Source of the DNA: Yponomeuta sedellus | Taxonomy: Eukaryota > Arthropoda > Insecta > Lepidoptera > Yponomeutidae | Reading direction: 5' to 3' | DNA: 64,000 bases | NCBI GenBank assembly: GCA_934045075.1 | Contig: OW203734.1 | Span: 19,322,182-19,386,181 of the forward strand | Shown: piece after piece, positions 11,041-22,489 of the stretch | How positions within the stretch are numbered: the first letter of the stretch is position 1 | How the letters are laid out: the number at the start of each line of letters is the position of its first letter | Made by a program: the position numbers and the translations under genes | The notes under the pieces: generated by a model | Seen by the model: only the letters and a program-made list of their open reading frames with translations | What the model was told of the DNA's origin: nothing | Databases searched by the model: none

Positions 11041-11483
11041 AAAATATTTAAAAAAATAAAAGAACCCGACTGCAGTGATAAATCAACTGAAAGGGAAAAA
11101 ATAAGATAATTTTATTATCAAATGCTAATGTCGAATCAGAAGAGTTCATGCTGCTTTACTTGAGGGACCAAATAATATAACTTTATAAGCATTATTTGCT
11201 CAAACTGTTGCATTTATTATTTTATATAAAATGATGCAGTCGGGACCCATTAGAGGACTTTAAACAAACAGTAATGGGTCCCGACTGCATCATTTTATAT
11301 AAAATAATAAATGCAACAGTTTGAGCAAATAATGCTTATAAAGTTATATTATTTGGTCCCTCAAGTAAAGCAGCATGAACTCTTCTGATTCGACATTAGC
11401 ATTTGATAATAAAATTATCTAATTTTTTCCCTTTCAGTTGATTTATCACTGCAGTCGGGTTCTTTTATTTTTTTAAATATTTC
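11041..11483. repeat. giant near-perfect palindrome, 212-bp arms
   Basis: The arms 11041-11252 and 11272-11483 are reverse complements with almost no mismatch (one noted near 11102/11423), separated by 19 bases. Both outer ends carry AACCCGACTGCAGTGA, and GATGCAGTCGGGACCC repeats the same core near the centre. The motif ACTGCAGTCGGGT also ends the repeat at 14995-15800, which links the two. The near identity of the arms means recent origin or arm-to-arm gene conversion. It is probably a foldback-type non-autonomous element. It lies ~320 bp downstream of gene A and contains no coding frame. Confidence 0.85.
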
Positions 11484-11857
11484 TTTTATTTTTGACCTTT
11501 TAGTGACTCAGTAAAACGATAAAATTTAAAGGTCCATCTGTTCTGTTTACATGCTTTAAATCGTTATATTATTTTATGTCTTAAATGAATTTTAGTTTAT
11601 TGCTTTATTTTCTTTTGTTCGACAATGGACATGTCTCGGCAAATCATAAATATTTTTACTGATATACTTGTTTGATATAGTCATAGGTACCACCTGCCTG
11701 CATTAAAAATTTATGTCGTACGATATTTTTTAGCTAGTATAATAAATATAAACTTTTATTTGCTCAAGTAAGTAACACTCATTTTAGTTAGTAGGCTTAA
11801 CAACTATATATGTTAGTACTTATAGCTAAAGACACAATATATTATAAATTACACTCA

Positions 11858-13046
11858 TCAGTACACATTAACGGGCACATGAATGCCGGCACAGTGCCGC
11901 ATGTAGGGCGAATCTAGGCGGTCCGCTATCATGCTCAGGATGCTGTTGGAGCTGGCCCGCACCCTGCTAAGCATCGATGCGCACCGCTTACGCATAGTAG
12001 CGTAGAAGCAGTCTACCCGGGCCTCTGTAAACATGCCAGATGCACTACAGAAGCGGGGCAGCCCCAACAGCACCCTGAAGGCATCATTGTACTGCACACG
12101 TAAAATCTTGTACTGTTTTTGCGTATATCTCTCCCACAGGCTGCTCGTATAAAATGATGTACAGTATGCTCTGAAAAGTGTGATTTTTACATCATTGGAG
12201 CATCGAGCAAACCTGCGGGCGATCATATTAGCCCTTACAGCCAATGCGCGTCGATCCCTCTCGATGTCTGCATCGTCTTTGAGGTCAGAAGTGACTATGT
12301 GCCCGAGATATTTAAATTGCTTTACCTGCTTAAGAGCAATGCCATTCAAGCGAACAGGAGGCACCGTATCCGAGCACGCTACCCTGGCCTCAAATACCAT
12401 ACATTCACTTTTTACTGCGTTATACTTCAACCCATGTGAAGCAGCGTATCTCTCACAGATAGTAAGCATTGTACGAAACCCGCCGATCGAGGCGCTCAGC
12501 AGCACCATGTCGTCTGCGTAGCTTATGTTATTGACGCCAACTCCGTCTATATGGCAGCCGACCCTGGAGCCGCTGAGCTCCTCGACCAGCGCGTTCACGT
12601 ATAGGTTGAATAGACTTGGAGACGTCAGACCCCCCTGTCTTACTCCGCACTCCATCCTATAAGTCTCCGAGAAAGTGCCCATCCACCTTACATTGTTAGT
12701 TTGGTTATTGTACCAGTGTCTCAGGATGTTAGTTATTGCGGTGGGAACATTAGCCTTTCTCAATTTTTCCCATAGGATGTCGTAACAGACCAAGTCAAAC
12801 GCTTTCGACAAATCCAAGAAGCACGCATACACGGCTGTTTTACGGCTTGTATAGTATCTAACGGCTTGCATTAGGCACAAAACTGCACTCTCAGTAGATA
12901 ATCTCGGGCGAAAGCCAAATTGATTATCGTGAACACACAAATGCTTATCGAGTTGCGCGCTAAGCAAGCCGTCAAAAACTTTCGCTATTATGGTTGCTAG
13001 TGATATGGGTCGATAGTTATTTTTATCGGAAACATCACCTGTGAAT
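11858..13046 (-). pseudogene. non-LTR retrotransposon reverse transcriptase, 5'-truncated
   Basis: One open frame on - encodes ~395 residues of RT, from TGDVSDKNNYRPISLA (fingers) through FLDLSKAFD (catalytic Asp), GVRQGGLTSP and SYADDMVLLS (catalytic YADD) to the thumb and C-terminal region (RFARCSNDVK, GLPRFCSASGMF). It is the same family as the longer copy at 30261-32609, with clear matching over the whole length. The endonuclease and the first part of RT are missing; the sequence loses homology at about 13050. The RT motifs are intact, but without its 5' part the copy cannot be autonomous. Confidence 0.85.
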
Positions 13047-13279
13047 ATGGTCTAATGGTGTTAAACTATCTAAAATATTTGCAAAGGAAACGACAGATTT
13101 TTTTCTTTATTATCCTTACATAAATTGTCTGTTTTTTATGTAGCCTAAAAACGCTCCACTGCACCTAGTTATTTAATGTTAACAATTGTAGGTGGGGACT
13201 GGAATAGTCACGAATTATCTCTTCGACCTGAACGGCGCTCAGCTTTCGACATCTCCAGAGTAGAATTCTTCGTGCTTGC

Positions 13280-13620
13280 ATTGCTGGGCCCAGTCTTCGG
13301 TCTCGCTAATTACTTAGAATAAGGACTTGTAAATGGGAACATAAATGGTCTGAGCCTTCAGCCGCGGCCTGTACAAAGGCGCGACAGGTTTCCTCCTAAC
13401 AGCAACTTTAAGTAACTGTCGCGGCCTTCGACCGCGCTAATAGTCTCTCCATTTGGCATCAGCGTAAATAGAGCTCAGCATTTGGAATCGCCGTGGGAGT
13501 ATTCCTCTAGCCTGCTTCACAGCCTTCGGCCGTGCCGCGACCTGTATTGAGCTCGGCCTTCAACCTCGTCGCGGCAAGTTTCCGCGCACCCGCATGATGG
13601 GGCTCGGCCTTCGGCCTGGC
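13280..13620. repeat. GC-rich block with recurring GGCCTTCGGCC-type hairpins
   Basis: Short hairpin cores based on GGCCTTCGGCC recur at about 13286, 13353, 13421, 13520, 13555 and 13604, in otherwise dissimilar sequence. The block is much richer in GC than its surroundings. No coding frame was recognised. It is likely an old mobile-element segment. Confidence 0.5.
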
Positions 13621-14512
13621 GTAGTTATTTAGAGTTGTGGCATGGGCGTGGAGACATACAAAATCTTGGTTTTCTGAATGCCAAAATATTACCGGTATTA
13701 AAATGAAACTATAACAAATTCATCTCGAGGTGGCCCCCTGAAGCATTGAAAAATTTTACTGAATATTTAGGTGTAGATAAGCAATCTTTGGTCTCAAGTG
13801 AACAGGAAACCTAACACAAAATCATAATCTTATTTTCGGAGGAAACGAGATAAAATTCGTTAAGATGAATAGAGCTAGAATTTTTTTAAATTTCATGGAT
13901 CCTACGATACGAGGTCACGGAGGATCCGTCTTCGGTTACCAGTGAGAGCGTTTAAATATTTTTTTATCATTTATTGTTTCTTCTTTGAACCCAGCTTGTC
14001 TGACTATGACCGCACAGGGGAAAAGGAGTTACATGCTACATTTTATATATTTTGTTCAGTTAGTTTTGGTCTAAGTGTCAGTAGGAAATAAATATCAGTG
14101 TTAAGAAATTAATTATTTTTTCTTAAACATGCTCGGAAATGTTTGTGTTATTACCATGAAATAAAGCCACAAAGTTTCTCTTTTATGGCTCCCGCCTCAC
14201 TTTACTGGCCTAAGCCAGTAAAGTAAGTATGAAAATCCATTACCGTCCGCTGCTCTAACTTTTTAAATTTACTTACAAAAATTAAACTGACCAAGGACAA
14301 ATTACATACAGCCAACCACCTACTAAGTTATGTAAGCATACTTGCACGATAAAAAAAAAACAATCTATGGTATTGGTTTTTGTGCGGTTAAACATGTTAG
14401 TGTATTTAAAAAATAAAAAAGGCGGCAAACTAAACTATTATTTCTTAATTACCTAGTAATTATTTTAATATTAATATTTCCTCGCATTGTTTGAGAAAAG
14501 CATTATACAATC

Positions 14513-14612
14513 CTCGGCCGGAACAGGGATTGCAGGACTCGTTCTAGACGGCCTCGTCTACGAATCGGCCGTCTATCCCAAACTCGTCCAGCAATCCCTT
14601 ACTTCTCGGCCT
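14513..14612. repeat. small imperfect foldback
   Basis: CTCGGCCGGAACAGGGATTG is mirrored by CAATCCCTTACTTCTCGGCC, around a central GACGGCC...GGCCGTC stem. The arms are ~40 bp with mismatches. Confidence 0.5.
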
Positions 14613-14994
14613 CTGCAGTAATGTATTATTACCCCCTATGAGGTTAATATTTCTTAAATTAATGAGATAAACGAATGGCGTAGAAAGAAATACGTCTAGT
14701 GGCTAAAAGTGGTACTGTAGGACAGGGTTTCAGCAGACAAGAAGAGAAACGTTGTTTCAGCACGACAGCACGTACTTAGGGATCTATTTATTGAAGCAAT
14801 ATGAAACTTACTAAGGATTACGGATTAGTAACTGTACTACTCGCACCGCAGCGCAAAGCGAGGTATATTACCAACGTCACTAGTCGTGCCAATTATTAGT
14901 GGACAGTGAAGTCAGTATTGGTCGAAGTGATTGGTCGAGTGTTCAATACTATCCAATTTTGTTTAGTATTATGTAGGGCCTTCGGACAAAACCA

Positions 14995-15800
14995 TACCGC
15001 AATTTAGAACACAAACAGCGCCATCTGTGGTTGGGTAGAGGAACTAATGCTACAGTACTTTAATTACTTAGAAGTGAATATTATTTGTGTTGCGTTTGTT
15101 CTCTATTAATGCTGATTTTATGTTAATCAACGACACCCGCAAAATTCTCTTTTAAATACTTTGCACGTGTTAGGCGTAGTTAAACAAAATTATATTTTTT
15201 AATTAAATGAATGATCTAAAAGGATCAAACCACTTTATAGGAATTATTTCTTTCCGCATTTGTACCGATTCTATAAATGGTTTGTTTACATGTAGACCAA
15301 AGCCGAAATTATGTATACACATGTATTAGAATAAATAAAATATAGCAACGCCATCAAGTGACTAAAAGTGGTACTTTAATTGCTTAGAAGTAAATTTTAT
15401 TTTTTGTTCCGTTGGTTCTCTATTAATGATGATTTTATGTAACCTACGTCATCCGCAAAATTCTGTTTTAAATATTTCACACCTGTTAGGGGTAGTTCAA
15501 TAAAATTAGTATTCGAATTCAATAAACTAAATATAACAGCGCCATCTAGTGGCTCCTAGCTGTACTTTAACGAATCTTCTTAACGAATTTTATTTTTCGT
15601 CACAGTTCTGATCGCATAATTATGATTTTATATAGCCTATGACACCCGCGCAAGGATGCCGAATCGAATGATACCTTGTTTAACAAAATCTGACCATTGG
15701 TTAAGGAGTTATGAGGGAACATAGAATCGGACATACTTACATACATACATACATACGCACTAAACACATTACCCTCCTTTTGGGCTTCACTGCAGTCGGG
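14995..15800 (+). repeat. interspersed repeat with three diverged internal units
   Basis: The core CAGCGCCATCTAGTGGC recurs at about 15008, 15348 and 15538. Each time it is followed by GTACTTTAATT.CTTAGAAGT, a TTCTCTATTAATG segment and GACACCCGCAAAATTCT. The element ends with a short ACAT run (15735-15753) and CACTGCAGTCGGGT, the motif shared with the palindrome at 11041. Its class is not known to me. Confidence 0.55.
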
Positions 15801-15899
15801 TAAAAAATGTAATCAGTTGTTAAAATTTTTCATGTTCACTTTTCGATAAAAACGTTTATAAAACAAGGTATGATTTTTTTTATGATTACGCTAGTTAGA

Positions 15900-17420
15900 G
15901 CCCCGAAACGCTTGAAGTTAAGCATTGAGTAGTGGTCACGTTTAAAGTTGTTTAATTGGGTCGGAGGGCTAGCAGAACCAAATTAAGTAACCTCTCATAC
16001 GCGCTTCCAAAGCACGTGCAGGCGATCTTTCGCTTTGAATATTTACTGTTAACTCGCGAGCACTTACTGACGGCTCTCGATTAGAATACAAATCGATTCC
16101 AAACCTCCCCGGGGCGCCGGCTGGCTAGAATTCTTTAATACCTACCTGGAGATAGATGGCGGGGTTTAAAGTTGGAGGTAGGGTCGGGAGTTTCCTGTTT
16201 CCAGAAGTTACCGAAATTGCGAGCCTAAGCTGAAACGTGTCGCCTCCCTCTTCTTTCGGCCAACCTTTTCCGAAAATTTAAGTTTCTACTGTACCACATT
16301 CTGAGTATTCTGCCTCATATAGGTATTACAAAAAATTAAATGTAAAACTAGCAAAAGAAGGGTAAATTAATTTTGGCCTAAGTTTTAGAAAAATTTACTA
16401 TTATTATAAATAAACTTTATTACGTTTTACATTGTACGTTGCGGCTTACATTCTAAATTATAAATTGACATTCAGCAAACAGAATGTAAATCCTTTAAGT
16501 TGAAATAATTTGATTTGATATTAACGAGTATTATTCGTATTAGTCTATGCTAATAGCTTATTTTGCGAAATGAGCAGTGATAATTTCAAAATTTGGCACA
16601 TGATACAATATTTCGATCAAAAGAATCAGGTATAAAATAAAAGAGATCAAATGTGGTTGAATGTCGTAATCGAAAGTGGAATCAAATTATTGTAACAGAC
16701 ATAGGTAAAGGCATTAGAAATCCTCACAACAATGTTTGACTCTATTCTTTTTACTTATAAAACTACCTCTCAAAATTATAAGTTGGTGAAAGTAATTGGC
16801 ACATCTAGCGAAATCCGGCAGTGGAGCTAGATCATAGTCATCAAATTAAAGACAAAACTGAGACAGTTAATTGGGATGCCATCAAATTACCCGGGGAGAC
16901 TATTCTCTTCTCTAATCTCGTCGTAATTCTCTCGGCTCGAGGACACTTCTACGAGCTTTCAACACCGATGACTTTGAGAATAGTCCCACGGAGCTTAAAG
17001 ATCCAGTCAGATTCAGCCCCTACATAAGGTCTTACGTTGTGCGATATAAGATCGAATATCGAACGAAAGAGTGTACCTTCGGGTGTCGCTAACAAGACTC
17101 ATTTATTGGGCCCAGTGGGCAATCAGATCGGTCCCGACGCGTTGGGAATTTATTAACTATTCCGACAGTAACTTGGTTACTCCTCTATTTTTCGCTTAGG
17201 AAGCGATCGTTGACTGCATTCGGGAAATGTTTGTCGGGATAAAAAATTGTGTGCAAGAGAAAGGTATCTGTTCGCAAAGCTTTGTACTGCAGCAAAGTTA
17301 TGATTGTGGTGGTTCATTGGAACTTTTACTTCTTGAATATTGAATTTTGGTACAGTCGACATTAGATCAACTTCTGTAGCTAGCAAGCCATTCACGTTTA
17401 TTCCAATGGGTTCAATCGAA
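15900..17420. other. GC-richer single-copy-looking stretch without a recognised gene
   Basis: Bases 15950-16270 and 16800-17420 are more complex and GC-richer than the surroundings, and no repeat family of this window is seen in them. Two overlapping open frames (16821-17027 on +, 17177-17395 on -) are 60-70 codons with no recognised motif. A 3' retrotransposon tail fragment (CAGCAAACAGAATGTAAATC) sits at 16474-16505. This could hold conserved non-coding sequence or an unrecognised exon. Confidence 0.3.
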
Positions 17421-17823
17421 AAATGTGATTCATTCTCATTAGGTAGTTTTAAGTTGAGTGCTCAACTTGCGTAAATATGTATATTTTCTAACATATAAAT
17501 AAGGTTTTTTAAAGGACTAATGCCATTCATTCCTCATTTGCTCATTCCAAACTCGAAGCCAAAGCATGAAGTGAATGACAAAAGGACATCTACTGACTAT
17601 GGTCTCTTTTAAATATAATATTGTCTTTGTTATATTGACTCCTGAAAATTTATATAAAATTGTTTGTATGTTTAATAATATTATGTACAATTGTTTAATG
17701 ATAAAGTTTTGTTTTTATACTTAAACCATTGAATTTTACTTACTTAAAATTCAATGCTTAAACGAACGTATGCGAATGTTTTGGGAGCAGTCAAGCTCAC
17801 AACCAAAACTTTTATATTTTAAA

Positions 17824-18012
17824 CTAGCTGGCCCAGCGTACTTCTGACTGCCTAACGGTCGATTTTTTTTTTTACTTTTCTCTGCGTAAAAACCATCCTC
17901 GTACTTCAATATTATATTCTAAAATAAAGAATTAACGAAAGCGGTTCTGCTTCTCTCGAAATTTGCGCTAACCAACACATTCAGCCATTCATTTTTATAT
18001 TATAGATATAAT
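17824..18012 (+). repeat. interspersed repeat R1 (AGCTGACCCAGCGAACTTCG type)
   Basis: It begins CTAGCTGGCCCAGCGTACTT, continues with TCTCTGCGTAAAAACCATCC and ACCAACACATTCAGCCATTC, and ends TTTTTATATTATAGATA. Further copies, all in the same orientation: 23856-24048, 52362-52535, 59233-59425, 60986-61165. The fixed 3' end resembles the tail of a retrotransposon-derived element. This copy abuts the mariner-like element. Confidence 0.65.
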
Positions 18013-18016
18013 TTTA

Positions 18017-19752
18017 TACAGGGTGTGTCGTAAATAATGGATAACCCTGTAGCTGCTGACTGGCCACATAATCATCTATTACATATCCCACTTTTATCGT
18101 CATTTGGCCACGCATTTTTGAAATATGATTTTTTTTTTATTTTCAAAAGAAATATTGCTATTTTTACAAAATTGGCTACCATTTCCACAAATAAAGAGGT
18201 TTTTTGCTTCTGTTTTCTGTTTCTAATTCCTGAATATCTGTACTATTACTTGAATTAGAATAAAATAAGATAGTATTAACAATTGTTTAAGAATAAATAG
18301 TTTTTTTCCTAATTTTCAAGGTCATTTCTGCCGGATTATGTAACTTTGACTCAATTTTCTTAAAAAAAATGTATGGCACTCAAGTGGCCCATTATTTTAA
18401 AAAATTGTCCACTTCATACAGATTCTAAAATGGTGTCATAGTAAGAGGTACCTTGACGCAATACAGAGTTATTACTAATTACATGATAAAACGTCGATTT
18501 TGCAAATTATCTGCAGTTACAATACTTACAATTTTGAGTAACAAAACGATGACTAATCGTAATGAAATGTATTTTTAACAGTAGTTCAGGTAAAAAAACG
18601 CGACCTCTTCGACATGTGGGTCGCTTTCTTGGAATTATGATCCCAAAATGGTCAATTGTATTGTACTTCAAGGCCATAGATAGAAAAAGATAGGATACTT
18701 TAAACGACACCGTATTCATAAGAGTAAAAAAGAAAGGTTATGTCCTTTGTTTGGATGGGCGCAAGAAGCGGTGAAATGTAGCTTTAGTTGAGTGTGCTAT
18801 CGTTCTCTTACGTAGTTACATGTGTCTTTGCTCGCCGTATCTTTCCTGTTTAACTCGCAATCTGCTACTTTTTCCGAATATTGTGGCCTCCTCGCTCACC
18901 GGACCTAAATCCACTGGACTTTTTTTACTGGGGCTGTTTAAAAGAAAAAGTTTACAAAGACGAAATTACTACGGTGGAACAATTACGGCAACACATACGC
19001 AACGCTGCTGAAGAAATCAATCAGGAGGGATTCGCACAACGCCTTAAACGATCGTTCATAGGAAGGTGTAGAGCATGCATCGCAGCAAATGGAGCCCATT
19101 TTGAACATTTAGTTTAATAAAAATTTAAAAAATAACACTTGTTTCATTATTCATACCCTTTTAAAAGGCCCTTTTTAAAATTAAATAAAATTTTATTTCG
19201 TAAGGTTTAATCACAAGCAATTCAAAACGATTTTAAAACGTTAAAATTTAATACACGTAACTTTTAATTTTAGCCCATTTTCTGTATAAATTGTAATAAC
19301 TCTGTATTGCGACAAGGTACCTTTTACTATGACACCATTTTAGAATCTGTATGAAGTGGACAACTTTTTAAAATAATGGGCCACTTGAGTGCCATACATT
19401 TTTTTTTAAGAAAATTCAGTCAAAGTAACATAGTCCGGCAGAAATGACCTTGAAAATTAGGAAAAAACTATTTATTCTTAAATAATTGTTAATACTATCT
19501 TATTTTATTCTAATTCAAGTAATAGTACAGATATTCAAGAATTAGAAACAGAAAACAGAAGCAAAAAACCTCTTTATTTGTGGAAATGGTAGCTAATTTT
19601 GTAAAAATAGCAATATTTCTTTTGAAAATTAAAAAAAAAATCATATTTCAAAAATGCGTGGCCAAATGACGATAAAAGTGGGATATGTAATAGATGATTA
19701 TGTGGCCAGTCAGCAGCTACAGGGTTATCCATTATTTACGACACACCCTGTA
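18017..19752. mobile_element. mariner-like element with ~459-bp terminal inverted repeats
   Basis: The left arm 18017-18475 and right arm 19295-19752 are inverted repeats starting TACAGGGTGTGTCGTAAATA, with a few mismatches. The element is flanked by TA on both sides (18015-18016, 19753-19754), the target duplication of the Tc1/mariner (IS630) superfamily. The ~820-bp interior keeps only the end of a transposase (18881-19117), so it is internally deleted and non-autonomous. Inverted repeats this long are unusual for mariner, whose repeats are often tens of bases. Confidence 0.85.
18881..19117 (+). pseudogene. transposase C-terminal remnant (DDE, IS630/Tc1-mariner type)
   Basis: The frame reads WPPRSPDLNPLDFFYWGCLK, then KVYKDEITTVEQLRQHI and a C-terminal helix-rich end with a stop at 19115-19117. 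The SPDLNPLDFF..G block is the region of the third catalytic acidic residue in this superfamily. No N-terminal DNA-binding domain or first catalytic residues remain upstream. The frame opens at a non-ATG codon, as expected for a fragment. Confidence 0.8.
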
Positions 19753-19918
19753 TATTGTCTGATTGCTTGGAAAATCACCCGCAAAGCAAAAATTGAGGTT
19801 CAAAGCAGCATTTTTGTTTTCTACACAGTTACAGAGTAAGCACATAGTTTTTAAGCCGTACTATAAAACAGCGCCATTTCAAAATGTAGCACATAAATTA
19901 TAAATAATAACATATTTT

Positions 19919-20166
19919 GGAACTAAAACTTTCGTAAGCACAACACATTGTAGACTTTTAGTCCGGATTTACTTACGGGTGTTGTTATATCGAAAAAGTC
20001 CGACCAGGTTTCACATGATTAAGCTCTGCGAATCGGTCACTCCGATTCGCAGAGCTTAATCATGGTGAGCAGAGACGGAGCTCGCGTCGTCGGTTGCTCG
20101 TCTCACACTGATATTATAACAACACCCGTAAGTAAATCCGTCCGGATTTACTTACGAAAGTCTACA
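19919..20166. repeat. palindromic MITE M1, copy
   Basis: It starts AAAACTTTCGTAAGCACAAC, then TTGTAGACTTTTAGTCCGGA and TTTACTTACGGGTGTTGTTA. The mirror half ends with AACAACACCCGTAAGTAAAT. The centre contains a second palindrome (AATCGGTCACTCCGATT). The right end is rearranged: the terminal motif is duplicated at 20143-20160. Confidence 0.75.
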
Positions 20167-20194
20167 AAAACATATTTTATTTTTTTCTCAGCCT

Positions 20195-20520
20195 GGGTGT
20201 GTTTCCATGTTTTTGATGTGTTTCCCTGGTTATCATAGTACAGGCTATAATCATTTGGGACCACGACCAGTGATTGTGTTGTGTGGAAGTTCTGAGTCAA
20301 GTTAAAATAATAATAATTATTATTATTGTACTCTATTTCTTTTCAAGTTTTTATATGTGTACAATAAATATATTCTTGTCTTATCCTTCTTTTTTACAAT
20401 GTTTTTTTTTTGTTTTTCCCGCTATCATCATCATCATTATCAACCCATTATATCCCCACTGAGGGGCACGGGTCTCTTCCCTAAGGAAGGTATAGGCCAT
20501 ACTCCACCAATCTTCATGGA
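20195..20520. repeat. SINE body fragment, then 5S-like SINE 3' fragment
   Basis: Bases 20195-20310 match the SINE body at 715-870 (TTATCATAGTACAGG, CAGTGATTGTGTTGTGTGGA). Bases 20446-20515 match the inverted 3' end of the 5S-like SINE (CCCCACTGAGGGGCACGGGT, AGGCCATACTCCACC). Confidence 0.5.
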
Positions 20521-21002
20521 TAACTATTTTATAGGTACTTTATCTAAGTACAAATTCTAATTTCAATATCGGTGGTACAAAGATTGGCGTAAAAATAAAT
20601 ATGCAAAATATATTATTGCAATTAACGTGTTTCTAGGATTGCGCATTTTTGAGGTGATCCTGTGTAGCTTGCTTATTTATGTTATATTATGTAAGCTTTT
20701 GTGAAGGTAATTTTAAGCTAAACCATCAAATTTTAATGGCCAAACTAAACCTATAGCGCTGACATACACAGCCATACGAGGTCGCCGTCATCACTGAACA
20801 TGCTAAAACATGCTGCCAGAAGCTTGTAGCGGTTATCGAAAATATGTCGAGTTATATGGACTACCACAGAGTAAACATATACGAAAGCTAGCCCAAATCT
20901 ATCCCTACAGAGCATGCGTGTTATCACGTAGGTACCCAAAGCAGATGAGCTGAGTAAATACACCAGAAACTCAGGGTTTCTCACAATTTTTTATTCTTTT
21001 TG

Positions 21003-21270
21003 TTGCCCGTGCTAAGGACAATTTAAAAAAAAAATCCGCCCATGCCGGGACTCAAACCTGCGACCTCTGGCTTACCGTACCAGCGCGCTCTCAACTGAGC
21101 TAATGGGCAAGTGCCGGCATCAGCGAATTTTAGAACCTCTTTACAATATTCTCTGTGTTATTTACAGGCAGCGACATCTGGCTGAAGTAATTTGCATCAC
21201 TTGTAGTCCCGAGTAAAACCTACTTTGCAGTTAGGTTTTACATCGGAATGATATCCTTGTACACACCTGA
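21003..21270 (-). repeat. tRNA-derived SINE (type A), inverted
   Basis: On - it carries a tRNA-like head GCCCATTAGCTCAGTTGAGA (A box) and a GGTTTGAGTCCCGGC B box, within a ~270-bp unit. On + the hallmark blocks are CCCGTGCTAAGGACAATTT, AGCTAATGGGCAAGTGCCGG and CAGTTAGGTTTTACATCGGA. The acceptor-like stem pairs GCCCAT with ATGGGC, but the anticodon loop lacks the invariant U33, so this is not a functional tRNA gene. Confidence 0.75.
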
Positions 21271-21490
21271 TTGTATTCTTTATCACAATAATTTCCTTTC
21301 TCTGATCTAGTGGTGCATTATCATTACCCCCTATGATAGCACGTGGCGCTCTTGTAGGGGAGGGCTATGTCCAGCAGTGGACTAGTGTAGCCTGACGAAG
21401 ATCTAGTGGTATCCCGTCTGATTACCATGCCGGAGTCGTGGGATCGCACTGGGGTCTGCTGTACATTTAACATAACATTACATTACATTT

Positions 21491-21680
21491 ACATACTAAC
21501 ACATACATTGCTTCTGGCCCCACACTAGGATACCCTGTGTCGTGGGAACCAGAAACAACGACATCACAAACAGTAAACATACAAGACCTGGGCTTTTTTT
21601 TTGTTCCCAGCTGGGATTCGAACCCGGGACCTCTTTCATGGTAGGCAGACGCGCTGCCGCTACGCCACAGAGGTCGTCGT
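21491..21680 (-). repeat. tRNA-derived SINE (type B), inverted
   Basis: On - the head reads CTCTGTGGCGTAGCGGCAGC and GGTCCCGGGTTCGAATCCCA (A and B boxes), then a body ending CACGACACAGGGTATCCTAG and GTGGGGCCAGAAGCAATG. Matching copies are at 42745-42915 (-) and 47786-47985 (+). Confidence 0.75.
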
Positions 21681-22144
21681 ATTTGTGCAAAATAATGGCC
21701 TCAAATATAACTTAATTTATACTTTGTGATGTTGTAAAGCGTTTTATGAATAATACAACTGGAACGACTTCAATTGTGTGTTTTTTTTTTTAATATGTTT
21801 AGTATATATTTTTTAAATTATAATCAGAAAACTTGATAAAAAAACAGAATAAGCAGGTTAAGAAAGATTTATGTAGTCGGTTCTGGTTGAAATGTAAAGT
21901 AGTAATGCCAAAAATTAAGGAAATCTTAAGAAAGGGTGAAGTAATTTTAATTATGTTGAAAATGATAGACAGAATTAAATAAATATAAAATTAATGGTGT
22001 AAAGAGGTTTGCACCGTTACAACTTTATTTGACACGACAAATCACACAGGACATCACTTAAGAAATAGCCTCTATCCAGATAGAGGCTATCGAGGCTATT
22101 ATAGAGGCTATCAAAAATATGGAATTACACTATTTTTTATTTTA

Positions 22145-22460
22145 ATGCACTAACCCGTGCTAAGGAACAAATTTAAAAACCTATTTAGAGGCTAAAAATT
22201 TCACCCATGCCGGGATTCGAACCCGCAACCTCTGGCTATCCGTGCCAGATAGCCGACATCCGATATAATCCGATAGCCGATAGCTGGCACGGATAGCCAG
22301 AGGTTGCGGGTTTGAATCCCGGCATGGGTGAAATTTTTAGCCTCTAAATATGGAATTACACCCAGGTTTAATTCCATATTTTTGATGTCCTTTCCCAAAT
22401 TACGATAGCACAAGGTATCCTAGTTTGAGACCAGGACTAGTAATTGTTTTGTGTAGCAGG
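22145..22460. repeat. type A SINE heads in inverted configuration, plus SINE body
   Basis: Bases 22186-22246 hold a minus-oriented head (ACCCATGCCGGGATTCGAAC) and 22284-22350 hold the same head in + orientation (AGAGGTTGCGGGTTTGAATC), joined through a short AT-rich GATAGCCGA palindrome. Bases 22365-22460 are the body of the SINE seen at 715-870. This is a snapback of two SINE fragments. Confidence 0.6.
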
Positions 22461-22489
22461 TATTATTATTATTGTTAGTGAATGGATGT

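Noticed and set aside
12180..12521. 113-codon frame on + inside the reverse-transcriptase fragment
   Set aside because: Shadow of the minus-strand RT frame.
16821..17395. Exon pair of an unknown gene (frames on + and -)
   Set aside because: The two frames are on opposite strands with no matching splice signals. The region is described as unexplained instead.
20751..20984. 77-codon hydrophobic frame on -
   Set aside because: No motif and no splice context linking it to a gene; possibly an old repeat.
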